A program made the translations under genes and the position numbers. The notes below the pieces were generated by a model that saw nothing but the letters and a program-made list of their open reading frames with translations, did not search any database and was not told the origin of the DNA. Shown one piece after another: positions 16,313-24,278 of a DNA stretch of 24,533 nucleotides; position 1 is the first letter of the stretch; each line of letters opens with the position of its first letter. The stretch is from Duncaniella sp. (GTDB lineage: Bacteria > Bacteroidota > Bacteroidia > Bacteroidales > Muribaculaceae), in assembly GCF_029054785.1 (NCBI RefSeq), contig NZ_JAIDEN010000043.1, forward strand, positions 1-24,533. The letters are read 5' to 3'.

Positions 16313-18784
16313 CTATTTTAGATTTACAACCGTTATGCCTGCACCACCAAAGCGGACATCTTCGTCATGATACGAGTCTATGCCGTTGGTTGTCGAGAGC
16401 AACTCCCGGATAGCCTGTCTCAGTGCCCCTGTGCCGGTTCCGTGAAGAATGCGCACACGGGCTATGCTGAATCTGATTGCGTCATCAATGAAATATGTGA
16501 CAGCCTGAATCGCTTCATCGGCTCTCATGCCTCTCACGTCGATTTCCTGCTTGAACTGAAGCTGACGCTCATATCCGGAATCAATCGTCTGCATCGAGAC
16601 GCTCGATTTGGGTTCGGTCTTGGGCTTGGCATCGGTTACGGTGAGACGGTCTGTTTTTACCGATGTTTTCAGGTTTCCGAATATGACAAGAGCGTTTTTG
16701 CCGGAGAGTTCAAGGACTGTGCCGACAGTCGATCCTCCGTCAAGGCGGACGTTTGCCCCGACTGACACTTCCCGTTTGGCAGGCGTGGCGCTATTGCCGT
16801 CGGCCTGGGTGGCGGCTTGTTTGTTCTTTTTCTTTTTGGGCACTTTTGCCAGAAGGGAGTTCGAGTCCTTATAGCGGTTTCCTTCCCGCTCAAGTCCGAT
16901 GCGTTGCTCTTTCAGCTTACGGCGCGCTTCGAGAGTGCGTTCGCGCTCGGCATTGGCCTCCTTGATGTCGGCGATCGTGCGTTCGATCACCGCATTCGAC
17001 GAGTCAAGTATCTTCTTTGCTTCAGTCCGGGCCTCTTCGATGATTTCCCGGCGTTTGCTCCTGAGCTGGTCAGCATCTTCGGCATATTGGGCAAGCATCT
17101 GCTCCAGTTTTTTCTCTTTCTGGCGGATAGCTGTGCGCTTGTTTTCCCAATAGCGTTTGTCGCGTGTGATGTCAAGCAGATAGTTGTCAAGATTCATATA
17201 TTCTTTGCCGACAATATCTTCTGCCGCCTGGATAATTTCTCCCGGAAGACCGATTTTGCGGGCGATCTCAACAGCAAACGAACTGCCGGGATTGCCGATG
17301 GAAAGCTTGAACATCGGCTGCATCAGATGACGGTCATAGAGCATCGATCCGTTGATGAGCCCTGCGGCATCTTCGGCAAACTGTTTCAGAATCTGATAGT
17401 GGGTGGTGACAATTCCCCACATTTCTTTCCCGTTCATCTGTTCAAGAATGGCGCGGGCAAGAGCCCCGCCGATCTGCGGTTCTGTCCCTGAGCCCATCTC
17501 GTCAATAAGGAATAATGAGCCTTTCCGTCCACGCTGGAGCATGAACTTCATGCTGCGGAGATGGCTGCTGTATGTCGACAGGTCATCTTCAAAGGATTGG
17601 TCATCACCGATGTCCACGAAGATGTCCTGAAAAATTCCTATATGGGAATTTTCGTAGACCGGCGGCAGCAGGCCGCACTGGACCATATATTGGATAGTTC
17701 CGACTGTTTTCAGACAGACAGACTTTCCGCCCGCATTCGGGCCTGAGATCACCAGTATCCGGGTTTCGTGGTTCAGTGTGATGTCTATCGGCACGATCTC
17801 CCGGTTCTGTTGTTCCAAAGACAGTTTCAACACCGGGTGACATGCGTGATACCATTCCATCTCTTCATTGTTGTGAAGAGTCGGGAGCGTAGCGCCGACA
17901 GCATCAGCATAGTTGGCCTTGGCATTGATGAAGTCAAGCTGATAGACAATAGACGCACTGGCAAGCATCTCCGGGATGTGGGGACGCAACTCGTCTGCGA
18001 TCATGGTCAGAATGCGGATAATCTCTCTGTGTTCTTCAAGCTGGAGCTCACGTGTGAGATTATTGGCTTCGACAACTTCCGCCGGTTCGATGAATATGGT
18101 TTTACCGGAGGCTGATTCGTCATGAACAATGCCCGGAATTTTCCGTTTGTTCATCGGAGGCACCGGCAACACAAGGCGACCGTCACGCACGGCAGGTGTG
18201 GCATCAGCATCAAGCCAGCCCTGGGAGATGGCAGAACTTAACACTCGGCGCAAAATGGAATTAACGCGGCCCGACATGCTCCTCAGACGGGACCGGATTT
18301 CGCTCAGTGTAACGGATGCGTTGTCCTTTACCAGCCCGGATGCCGGATCAATTGATCTGTCAATGACTGTCACCAGAGATGTCGGTATGTCGCTCAACGG
18401 TGCGCTCAGTTGTGTCAACCTTGGATAAGGAGTGTGGCCGTCTTCATTATTGCGTCTGAAGTATGATGCTATCCGAGAGAAACATTCAAGCATCCGCCGT
18501 ATCTTAAGCAGATCTTTTATTTCAAGGAATGTGCCTGGAATCTTGATCACGGCCAGATCCCGGTCGATATCGTCAACTCCTTCAAGCGGGAGAGTCTCAT
18601 CGCTGTGATTTGCGCGTACCATTTCGTCGACAGCCTGAAGCGAAGCCTGGACAACTTCGAAATCAGTCTGAAATGCCATTTCAGAGCAAAGTTGACGAGA
18701 GCCGTCGCAATGGCATTTCTTCGACAGTTGAAGCCGTATGGCCGCAAACCCGATCTTTTCTTCTATTTTGTCAGGATAAATCAT
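16313..18784 (-). CDS. mutS2: MutS2 family DNA-binding ATPase with Smr domain
   Basis: The 823-aa protein belongs to the MutS2 group, linked to suppression of homologous recombination or to rescue of collided ribosomes, depending on the organism. The clamp and core region occupies residues 1-330. The ATPase has Walker A GPNAGGKS (348-355), Walker B LFLIDEM (424-430) and the following GSGTEP signature. A long charged coiled region (about 520-640) leads to a KOW-like linker and the C-terminal Smr domain (about 745-823), with IDVRG and HGTGTGALR intact, so the nuclease-type domain looks functional. There is no mismatch-recognition domain, as expected for MutS2. The N-terminus MIYPDKIEEKIGF is the usual beginning for Bacteroidota, so the ATG at 18784 is firm, even though a -7 box ends only 4 nt before it. 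Confidence 0.95.
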   Translation of the reverse strand: MIYPDKIEEKIGFAAIRLQLSKKCHCDGSRQLCSEMAFQTDFEVVQASLQAVDEMVRANHSDETLPLEGVDDIDRDLAVIKIPGTFLEIKDLLKIRRMLECFSRIASYFRRNNEDGHTPYPRLTQLSAPLSDIPTSLVTVIDRSIDPASGLVKDNASVTLSEIRSRLRSMSGRVNSILRRVLSSAISQGWLDADATPAVRDGRLVLPVPPMNKRKIPGIVHDESASGKTIFIEPAEVVEANNLTRELQLEEHREIIRILTMIADELRPHIPEMLASASIVYQLDFINAKANYADAVGATLPTLHNNEEMEWYHACHPVLKLSLEQQNREIVPIDITLNHETRILVISGPNAGGKSVCLKTVGTIQYMVQCGLLPPVYENSHIGIFQDIFVDIGDDQSFEDDLSTYSSHLRSMKFMLQRGRKGSLFLIDEMGSGTEPQIGGALARAILEQMNGKEMWGIVTTHYQILKQFAEDAAGLINGSMLYDRHLMQPMFKLSIGNPGSSFAVEIARKIGLPGEIIQAAEDIVGKEYMNLDNYLLDITRDKRYWENKRTAIRQKEKKLEQMLAQYAEDADQLRSKRREIIEEARTEAKKILDSSNAVIERTIADIKEANAERERTLEARRKLKEQRIGLEREGNRYKDSNSLLAKVPKKKKNKQAATQADGNSATPAKREVSVGANVRLDGGSTVGTVLELSGKNALVIFGNLKTSVKTDRLTVTDAKPKTEPKSSVSMQTIDSGYERQLQFKQEIDVRGMRADEAIQAVTYFIDDAIRFSIARVRILHGTGTGALRQAIRELLSTTNGIDSYHDEDVRFGGAGITVVNLK

Positions 18785-18788
18785 AGTG

Positions 18789-18796
18789 CAAAATTA
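18789..18796 (-). promoter_or_regulatory. -7 promoter box directly before mutS2
   Basis: The minus strand reads TAATTTTG, then CACT, then the mutS2 ATG. The -7 match is perfect. No TTG lies at the normal 19-21 nt upstream spacing; the nearest is 12 nt upstream. If used, the mRNA would begin at or within a few bases of the ATG. The remaining 76-nt divergent gap shows only a weak TAGGCTTG (18824-18831) as a candidate for the rightward gene. Confidence 0.45.
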
Positions 18797-18860
18797 CGCA
18801 GAATTTTTCAACATTCTATGATGTAGGCTTGTTTCTTAAATAACCAAATAGATAAATAAT

Positions 18861-19361
18861 ATGAAATTTAAGCACTTAATGTCAATGGCAGCTTCGCTTG
18901 CACTTATGTCGGGTGGAGCTGTCGCTGTTGCCCAGGTTCCGATCGGCAATGGTGGGAATCCCGGTATTGTAGTGGCTGGATCCCAGTCTTACTCTCAGTT
19001 GCCTGAGAAAGCCCGCAGTTTCATTGAAAAACATTTTAAAGACGGCGTACGCACTTGCGAAAAATATTTTGCAAAAGGCAAATATGAAGTCGAGCTTTCC
19101 AACGGGATTGACCTAGAGTTTGACTCAGATGGGAACATTCTTGAAGTAGATGCTCCGGGTAAAATGATGTTGCCTGCAAGCGTAGTGAAGGATATGCTTC
19201 CTCAAAAGGCTTATGAACGCCTTGCCAAGGATGGCTTCGCCTCGATGGTTGAATCTGTGGAATTCAATCGCGGCAAAGTTTACGAAGTTGAGCTTAGTAT
19301 CCCAGGACCGGATACTTATGTATTCGATATAAACGGCGTCTTTTTGGCTGTCGAAGATTAA
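18861..19361 (+). CDS. Secreted PepSY-like (putative beta-lactamase-inhibitor-like) protein
   Basis: A 166-aa exported protein. A signal peptide (MKFKHLMSMAASLALM...) probably ends near AVAVA-Q (residue 24-25). The mature part holds two copies of a short alpha/beta unit: helix QLPEKARSFIEKHF (46-59) followed by YEVELSNGIDLEFDSDGNI (75-93), and helix VVKDMLPQKAYERLAKDG (108-125) followed by YEVELS (141-146) and VFDINGVFLAVED (154-166). This duplicated pattern matches the PepSY-like family common in Bacteroidota, whose ligand is unknown; the beta-lactamase-inhibitor name reflects fold likeness only. It is a single-gene unit, divergent from mutS2 and closed by a strong terminator before tilS. 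Confidence 0.75.
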   Translation: MKFKHLMSMAASLALMSGGAVAVAQVPIGNGGNPGIVVAGSQSYSQLPEKARSFIEKHFKDGVRTCEKYFAKGKYEVELSNGIDLEFDSDGNILEVDAPGKMMLPASVVKDMLPQKAYERLAKDGFASMVESVEFNRGKVYEVELSIPGPDTYVFDINGVFLAVED

Positions 19362-19379
19362 GAGGTTTAATAACTCATG

Positions 19380-19437
19380 AACGTGGGTGTTTGTTGCACA
19401 ATTTTATTAATTTTGCAACAAACTTCCCACGTTTTTT
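19380..19437 (+). terminator. Strong intrinsic terminator after the PepSY-like gene
   Basis: AACGTGGG (19380-19387) plus TTTGTTGCA (19390-19398) pair with TGCAACAAA (19414-19422) plus CCCACGTT (19426-19433). A small internal bulge (TG opposite CTT) interrupts the stem, and an AT-rich loop closes it. A run of six T follows (19432-19437). It starts 18 nt after the stop codon and ends just before tilS. Confidence 0.88.
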
Positions 19438-19446
19438 ATTTTGATC

Positions 19447-20799
19447 ATGAATTTTGCACGCCAGGTAGAGCTGTTTATCAATAACCATAAGTTGATCGCC
19501 AAGGATGACATTGTGATTGTCGGTCTTAGCGGCGGGGCTGATTCCATCGCTCTGCTGACGGTTCTTCATGAATTGAATTATAATGTGGTAGCCACCCATT
19601 GCAATTTCCATCTGCGGGGGGAGGAAAGTATGCGGGATGAATTGTTCTGCCGCAATTTCTGTTCTGAGAAAGGGGTAGATCTTATTGTGAGAGATTTCGA
19701 TGTCGACAGCCGGCGTAAAGAGACTGGCGAATCAATCGAAATGGCATGCAGGGCGCTGCGCTATGACTGGTGGAAGAGTCTCTTGGATGCACAGACAGCT
19801 ACAAAAGTAGCCGTCGGGCATCATCGTGAAGACAATATAGAAACTTTTTTCCTGAATTTGCTTCGCGGAAGCTCACTGGTCGGTCTGAAAGGAATGTTGC
19901 CGCGCAACGGGGATGTGATCCGTCCGTTATTGAACTGCCGGAAAGACGAGATTTTGGCTTATCTTCAAGACCAAGGCCAGACTTATGTGACGGATTCGAC
20001 CAATGCTGACAATGCCTATAAGCGGAATCGGATTCGCAACAGGCTTGTCCCTTTGCTTGAGGAGGAGTTCCCAGGCTCGATGGATTCGATTGCCCAGACG
20101 ATCGCTCATCTTGGCGATAATTATAGCCTTTATGAAAGTTATCGCTGTGAACTTAAAAAAAGATATGCGGAGGCTGACGGAAGGATTGACCTGCGCGCTC
20201 TTGTAGAAACCGAGAAGGATCCGCGCATGGCACTATATGAGATTCTTTCCGAGGCAGGTATCAACATGAGTCAGGTTGAAAATATAATTTGCAGTTTTAA
20301 AGGCGATGGGAGAGGAGCGACTGCCGCAGGTAAAATATATCGATGCAAAAATCTGGTATATTTGCTTGACCGAGGTTGCCTGACCCCATTCGATGAAGAC
20401 TCCGGTAGCGTGCAGCGTGAAATGACGGTTGATCTGACGCAACATCCTTTTGGCTTCAGGATTCTGAGTGCAGCTGAATTTTCAGAGATGAAAAACTGTG
20501 GCAGATTGAATGCGGATGCGTTGTATGCCGATCATACAATTATGGATGATGCGGTGTTCAAGATGCGTGGATGGCGAGAAGGTGACCGGATGCGTCCGTT
20601 CGGACTCAAAGGGTCCAAACTTCTCAGCGATATTTTCAGCAATGCTAAAATGTCTCTTAATGAAAAGAAAAACGCGAGGGTGATTGAACGGAATGCCGAA
20701 ATCATCTGGATTCCGGGTATAAGATGCTCGGCTTTGTTCCCTGTGACAGGCAAGAGCGAGAAAGTAGTAGAAATAACGTATGTGCCATCGGGCAAGTAG
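19447..20799 (+). CDS. tilS: tRNA(Ile)-lysidine synthase
   Basis: Attaches lysine to C34 of the tRNA-Ile CAU anticodon so that it reads AUA, an essential step in most bacteria. The PP-loop ATP site SGGADS is at residues 28-33, followed by the THCNFHLRG segment (50-58), GHHREDNIETFFLNLLRGS and the RNRIRNRLVPLL helix. The C-terminal TilS domain carries GWREGDRMRPFGLKGSKLLSD. The length of 450 aa is normal. The ATG at 19447 is preferred to a TTG two codons upstream. The gene begins 9 nt after the T-run of the preceding terminator, so its promoter must overlap that hairpin or transcription must read through. The next gene begins 13 nt after its stop and is probably co-transcribed. Confidence 0.95.
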   Translation: MNFARQVELFINNHKLIAKDDIVIVGLSGGADSIALLTVLHELNYNVVATHCNFHLRGEESMRDELFCRNFCSEKGVDLIVRDFDVDSRRKETGESIEMACRALRYDWWKSLLDAQTATKVAVGHHREDNIETFFLNLLRGSSLVGLKGMLPRNGDVIRPLLNCRKDEILAYLQDQGQTYVTDSTNADNAYKRNRIRNRLVPLLEEEFPGSMDSIAQTIAHLGDNYSLYESYRCELKKRYAEADGRIDLRALVETEKDPRMALYEILSEAGINMSQVENIICSFKGDGRGATAAGKIYRCKNLVYLLDRGCLTPFDEDSGSVQREMTVDLTQHPFGFRILSAAEFSEMKNCGRLNADALYADHTIMDDAVFKMRGWREGDRMRPFGLKGSKLLSDIFSNAKMSLNEKKNARVIERNAEIIWIPGIRCSALFPVTGKSEKVVEITYVPSGK

Positions 20800-20812
20800 C
20801 GAGTATAGAATT

Positions 20813-21370
20813 ATGAAAGAGTTGTTGATAAAGAATATGGTGTGTCACCATTGTGTCAGAGCGGTCGAACAGATCCTGAACGATGTCGGGGCTGATAATT
20901 TTACCGTTGAGCTTGGCAAGGCGACTTTGTCGTCTCCGCTTTCAGACGATGTCATGAAGCAGTTGGAGTTGCGTCTGCGGCGTGATGGATTCGAGTTGAT
21001 CGCAGACAAGGAATCTGAGATTGTTGAAAAGACCAAACATGCCATTCTTCATCATGTCAGAGAGGAAAAGGAGAAGCAGCATAATCTTTCAGAGTGCATT
21101 GAACGGCAGCTTGGGATGAACTATGACACAGTAAGCCGTATCTTTTCAGCAAAAGAAGGACGAACACTGGAAAAGTATCATATTGCCCAACGGATTGAAC
21201 GCGTGAAAGAGTTGCTTCAGCATGACGAGTATACTCTGAGTGAGGTTGCCTATATGATGGATTATTCAAGCGTGGCTCATCTTTCACGCCAATTCAAGAG
21301 TGTGACAGGAATGACTCCCTCTGAATATCTCAGAGGCTCCAGAGAGAGACTGGGCCTGCATGAGATCTGA
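20813..21370 (+). CDS. AraC-type regulator with N-terminal heavy-metal-associated (HMA) domain
   Basis: A compact 185-aa fusion. Residues 1-65 form an HMA-like ferredoxin fold with the metal motif MVCHHC (Cys11, Cys14), as in copper chaperones. After a helical, charged linker (66-90), the AraC double helix-turn-helix runs from about 92 to 175; its signature is complete (IAQRIERVKELL, LSEVAYMMDYSSVAHLSRQFKSVTG split over 125-167, MTPSEYL at 167-173). I infer a cytosolic metal sensor that controls the permease gene 167 nt downstream. The ATG at 20813 starts MKELLIKNM, the normal HMA first strand; an upstream in-frame ATG at 20780 would overlap tilS and add 11 unrelated residues. It follows tilS by 13 nt. 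Which metal it senses (copper, zinc or another soft metal) cannot be decided from the sequence. Confidence 0.85.
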   Translation: MKELLIKNMVCHHCVRAVEQILNDVGADNFTVELGKATLSSPLSDDVMKQLELRLRRDGFELIADKESEIVEKTKHAILHHVREEKEKQHNLSECIERQLGMNYDTVSRIFSAKEGRTLEKYHIAQRIERVKELLQHDEYTLSEVAYMMDYSSVAHLSRQFKSVTGMTPSEYLRGSRERLGLHEI

Positions 21371-21398
21371 TGTCACAGCTTGTGGAGCCGGTTGTTTT

Positions 21399-21452
21399 TT
21401 AGGAACTATTTAATTTATGTGATGCAGTTTATTAGGAAGGTGAATATAATTT
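21399..21452 (+). promoter_or_regulatory. Possible operator: direct repeats upstream of the permease gene
   Basis: TTAGGAA occurs at 21399-21405 and again at 21432-21438, 33 bp apart or about three helical turns. Each is followed by TAATTT (21411-21416 and 21447-21452), with spacers of 5 and 8 nt. AraC proteins often bind direct repeats on one face of the helix, so this is a candidate site for the adjacent HMA-AraC regulator. A 7-base repeat in a gap this size can arise by chance. Confidence 0.25.
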
Positions 21453-21500
21453 GGTAATCTATTCCCGCAATTGTATAACGCAAATGACTGAAATCGGTGG

Positions 21501-21508
21501 TAACTTTG
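21501..21508 (+). promoter_or_regulatory. -7 promoter box of the metal permease gene
   Basis: TAACTTTG matches TAnnTTTG exactly and lies 29 nt before the ATG. No TTG is present at the -33 spacing, as would be expected if an activator must help the polymerase. The rest of the gap (21371-21537) holds the candidate operator repeats and a T-run at 21395-21400 behind only a weak stem. Confidence 0.5.
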
Positions 21509-21537
21509 TGTATAGCAAACATAAAGTATAGAAGCCT

Positions 21538-22800
21538 ATGAATTTCAGTCACTTTTTCACATCTCTGGCTGCAATTGTCAATGAGATGTCACCTTATATA
21601 TTATTAGGGTTTATAATAGCAGGTTTTCTGCATGTTTTCATCAAACCGGATACAATGGGGCGTCATCTTGCAGGTCGTGGCATAAAGCCTGTCATAAAAG
21701 CTGCGCTTTTGGGTATTCCATTGCCCCTATGTTCCTGCGGAGTCCTTCCGACAGCAGTTTCCCTTAGGAGACAAGGTGCGTCCAAAGGTGCCTCGACATC
21801 ATTTCTGATAGCAACGCCACAGACTGGTGTAGACAGTATTGCTGCGACATATTCACTGTTGGGCCTGCCGTTCGCGCTGTTGCGTCCGGTAGGGGCATTG
21901 GTCGGTGCTCTGTTCGGAGGCATGACTGTAAGCAAATTTGACGATGAGTCTGATGAGTCTTCAACGCCGAAAGCAGAAGAGTCCTTGTCTGAATGTCCCC
22001 GTCCGTTCGGATTCTGGAGAAAGACAGCGGAGGCTTTCCGTTATGGCTTGGTTGATATGGTTGGAAGCGTGGGCAAATGGCTTGTTATCGGACTTGTGAT
22101 CGCAGCGTTGATAACAGTTCTGGTGCCTGACGAATTGTTCTTGGGTCTTAGCCGTTATCCTCTGTTGGCGATGCTGGTTATGGTCATAGTTGCCGTACCT
22201 ATGTATATATGCGCCACCGGATCAATTCCGATCGCATTGTCTCTCATCACCAAAGGTCTGACCCCTGGGGTTGGTTTCGTATTGCTCATGGCGGGACCGG
22301 CGGCTAATTTTGCCTCAATGATGATTTTGTCTAAAACAATCGGGCGCAAGAGCACATTTATATATGTGGGATCGGTTGTAGTGACAGCCATTCTGTTCGG
22401 ACTGGCTATTGACTATCTGCTCCCGAAGGAGTGGTTCATACCTTCAGCTGCAACAGGTCTGACGTCCCACTGTCATTATTCGTTTGGCGTTTTCGAGAGC
22501 CTGTGCAGTCTGATACTGTTCGCTTTGCTTGCCTATTCAGGTTTGCGCCACCATCGCGATAAAATCAACCACAAACATGAATTAACTCTAAATACAGACA
22601 ATATGAAGCGAATTTATATTATTGAAGGAATGTCCTGCCCTCATTGTCAGGCATCGGTAACGAAAGCAATCTCAAGTCTCCAGGGCGTTGAGTCGGTTTC
22701 AGTGGATCTTGGGTCTGGAGAGGCCGTCGTGGAAGGCGATGCTGATGACAGCGCCGTGCGCGATGCTATTTTCAATGCCGGGTTCTCGGTCAAAGACTAA
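21538..22800 (+). CDS. Metal permease (ArsP/DUF318, SO_0444-type) with C-terminal HMA domain
   Basis: A 420-aa inner-membrane permease with about eight to ten hydrophobic segments between residues 10 and 335 and a cytosolic acidic loop (134-155). The family motif PLPLCSCGVLPTA spans 61-73 (Cys65, Cys67). PMYICATGSIPIALS (221-235) and MAGPAANFASMM (251-262) mark the second half of the inverted-repeat fold. A histidine/cysteine cluster HCH (311-313) may also bind metal. The tail 356-420 is a complete HMA domain, MKRIYIIEGMSCPHC with Cys367 and Cys370. Relatives export copper, zinc or organoarsenicals, so efflux of a thiophilic metal is likely and the exact ion is unknown. The linker 343-355 is AT-rich and resembles a former intergenic spacer. 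It is probably controlled by the HMA-AraC regulator upstream and ends at a strong terminator. Confidence 0.87.
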   Translation: MNFSHFFTSLAAIVNEMSPYILLGFIIAGFLHVFIKPDTMGRHLAGRGIKPVIKAALLGIPLPLCSCGVLPTAVSLRRQGASKGASTSFLIATPQTGVDSIAATYSLLGLPFALLRPVGALVGALFGGMTVSKFDDESDESSTPKAEESLSECPRPFGFWRKTAEAFRYGLVDMVGSVGKWLVIGLVIAALITVLVPDELFLGLSRYPLLAMLVMVIVAVPMYICATGSIPIALSLITKGLTPGVGFVLLMAGPAANFASMMILSKTIGRKSTFIYVGSVVVTAILFGLAIDYLLPKEWFIPSAATGLTSHCHYSFGVFESLCSLILFALLAYSGLRHHRDKINHKHELTLNTDNMKRIYIIEGMSCPHCQASVTKAISSLQGVESVSVDLGSGEAVVEGDADDSAVRDAIFNAGFSVKD

Positions 22801-22810
22801 AGCTGATTAT

Positions 22811-22866
22811 AAAAGGGCGCCTGCCATAAGAGATCGGTATGAAATCTTATGGCAGGCGCCTTTTTT
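22811..22866. terminator. Bidirectional terminator between metal permease gene and rmuC
   Basis: A perfect 16-bp stem, GGCGCCTGCCATAAGA (22816-22831) with TCTTATGGCAGGCGCC (22845-22860), has a 13-nt loop. It is followed by TTTTTT on the plus side and preceded by AAAA, giving TTTT on the minus side. It ends both convergent genes. Confidence 0.92.
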
Positions 22867-22876
22867 AGAAGAATGT

Positions 22877-24265
22877 TCAGTCTTCGTCAGACAGGCGGTT
22901 GCGGTCAAGCGAAGCCGCGATCTGCTTGTTGGCTTTCACACCAAGTTTCTGGAGATTCTGTGCTCTGGTGACAAGATTGCCGGTTCCGCAGCTCAACTTT
23001 GTCATTGCATCGTCAAAAGCCTTTCGGGTAGAGCCAAGGGCTTTTTCTATTTTCTCCATGTCTTTGGTGAAGTCTGCGAATTTGTCATACATCTTTCCTG
23101 CTTCTTCCGCTATGGTAATGGCATTACGTGTATGACGGTCGCGGCTCCATAGCTGGGCTATGAGTTTCAGCCCGGAGACAAGATGGGTAGGGGATACGAT
23201 CAGGACATTCTTGTCATAGGCTTCCTGCCACAATGTGGGTTCAAGGCGCATAGCCGCTATGTAGGCAGGCTCTGTCGGGATGAACATCATGACAAAATCA
23301 AGTTTTGCATCTCCGACATAATCCTGGTAACGTTTTTTTGCAAGTTCGTCGATGTGCTTTTTCACAGATCTGACATGACGAAGCGACGCCAGCTGGCGGC
23401 TTTCTTCGTCCGAGGCATTGGCATAGTCCACAAAAGCTGTCAACGAAACTTTGGAGTCAATGACAACATAGCGTTTGTCCGGATAACGGACAACGACGTC
23501 GGGACGGAGCAAAGTTCCGTCTTCATTCCGGAGAGTATTCCCGGTTTCATCAGTGCTTGCCTGAATGAAATATTCCACCCCTTTCTGCAATCCGGATTTC
23601 TCAAGGATGGATTCGAGCACCATTTCACCCCAGTCTCCCTGAACTTTGCTGTCTCCGCGGAGTGCCTCGGATAATTCATGGGCCTGCCGGGAGATTGCCT
23701 GGTTGAGGCTTACGAGATCTTTTATGCGCTCAGAAAGTGAGAAACGCTCACGAGCTTCGTTGTTATAGGTCTCGGAAACGGTTTTCCGGAATTCCTCAAT
23801 GTTTGAATGGAGCGGTTGCAGGATTTCACGCAGTTTCTCTTCATTCTGAGTCTTAAGATCAGTGGTGTTCTGCCGAAGAATATCATTGGCGAGATTCTTG
23901 AACCGGTTTTCAAAAATCTCTTCCTGTTGGGCACGGGATTTTTCGTTTTCTTCTTTCTCTCTCTGAAGCATCTCTATCCGGGCTGTCAGGGCTGAGTTTT
24001 CTTCTTTGACGGCACCGGTCTGGCGGGATGATTCGTCAAGTTTCTGAGAAAGTCGTTCATTTGTAAATTTCAGATCTGCCAGGACAGAATTAAGAGACTC
24101 GATTCTGGATGTAGTCTCTATTTTCACCTTTTCGCATTCCATGCGCAGGGTGAAATTGTCCTGTTCTGCTGTTTTCCGGGCCTGTTCGGAACGTCGTGAG
24201 AGCAGAGCGAAGTATGCGGAGGCTCCACCAAAGATGAAAGCCAATAGAGCAAAGATAGATGTCAT
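22877..24265 (-). CDS. rmuC: DNA recombination protein RmuC
   Basis: A 462-aa membrane-anchored protein of the RmuC family, known to limit inversion at short inverted repeats in E. coli and carrying a PD-(D/E)XK-like nuclease fold. One N-terminal membrane helix (about 3-22) precedes a long coiled coil (about 26-150, rich in Glu, Lys and Gln). The conserved domain follows: GDSKVQGDWGEMVLESILE (about 204-222), LRPDVVVRYPDKRYVVIDSKVS split over about 248-270, and MMFIPTEPAYIAA with the downstream LIVSPTHLVSGLKLIAQLW region. Aspartate and lysine of VIDSKVS are the likely active-site residues. The ATG at 24265 gives the membrane anchor directly after the start. A 56-codon small gene ends 13 nt upstream on the same strand, so the two may form one unit. 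Confidence 0.93.
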   Translation of the reverse strand: MTSIFALLAFIFGGASAYFALLSRRSEQARKTAEQDNFTLRMECEKVKIETTSRIESLNSVLADLKFTNERLSQKLDESSRQTGAVKEENSALTARIEMLQREKEENEKSRAQQEEIFENRFKNLANDILRQNTTDLKTQNEEKLREILQPLHSNIEEFRKTVSETYNNEARERFSLSERIKDLVSLNQAISRQAHELSEALRGDSKVQGDWGEMVLESILEKSGLQKGVEYFIQASTDETGNTLRNEDGTLLRPDVVVRYPDKRYVVIDSKVSLTAFVDYANASDEESRQLASLRHVRSVKKHIDELAKKRYQDYVGDAKLDFVMMFIPTEPAYIAAMRLEPTLWQEAYDKNVLIVSPTHLVSGLKLIAQLWSRDRHTRNAITIAEEAGKMYDKFADFTKDMEKIEKALGSTRKAFDDAMTKLSCGTGNLVTRAQNLQKLGVKANKQIAASLDRNRLSDED

Positions 24266-24278
24266 GGGGGGAAATGCG

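Noticed and set aside
15296..16321. Long open frame (341 codons) on the plus strand opposite fumarase
   Set aside because: It lies wholly antisense to a clear class I fumarase, is rich in Phe/Cys/Gly runs typical of reversed coding sequence, and resembles no family I know.
16817..17491. 224-codon plus-strand frame opposite mutS2
   Set aside because: Antisense to the MutS2 coiled coil and ATPase region; no start context, neighbours or recognisable domain.
21371..21400. Possible terminator after the HMA-AraC gene (T-run at 21395-21400)
   Set aside because: The only stem upstream is about five pairs with wobbles; too weak to call.
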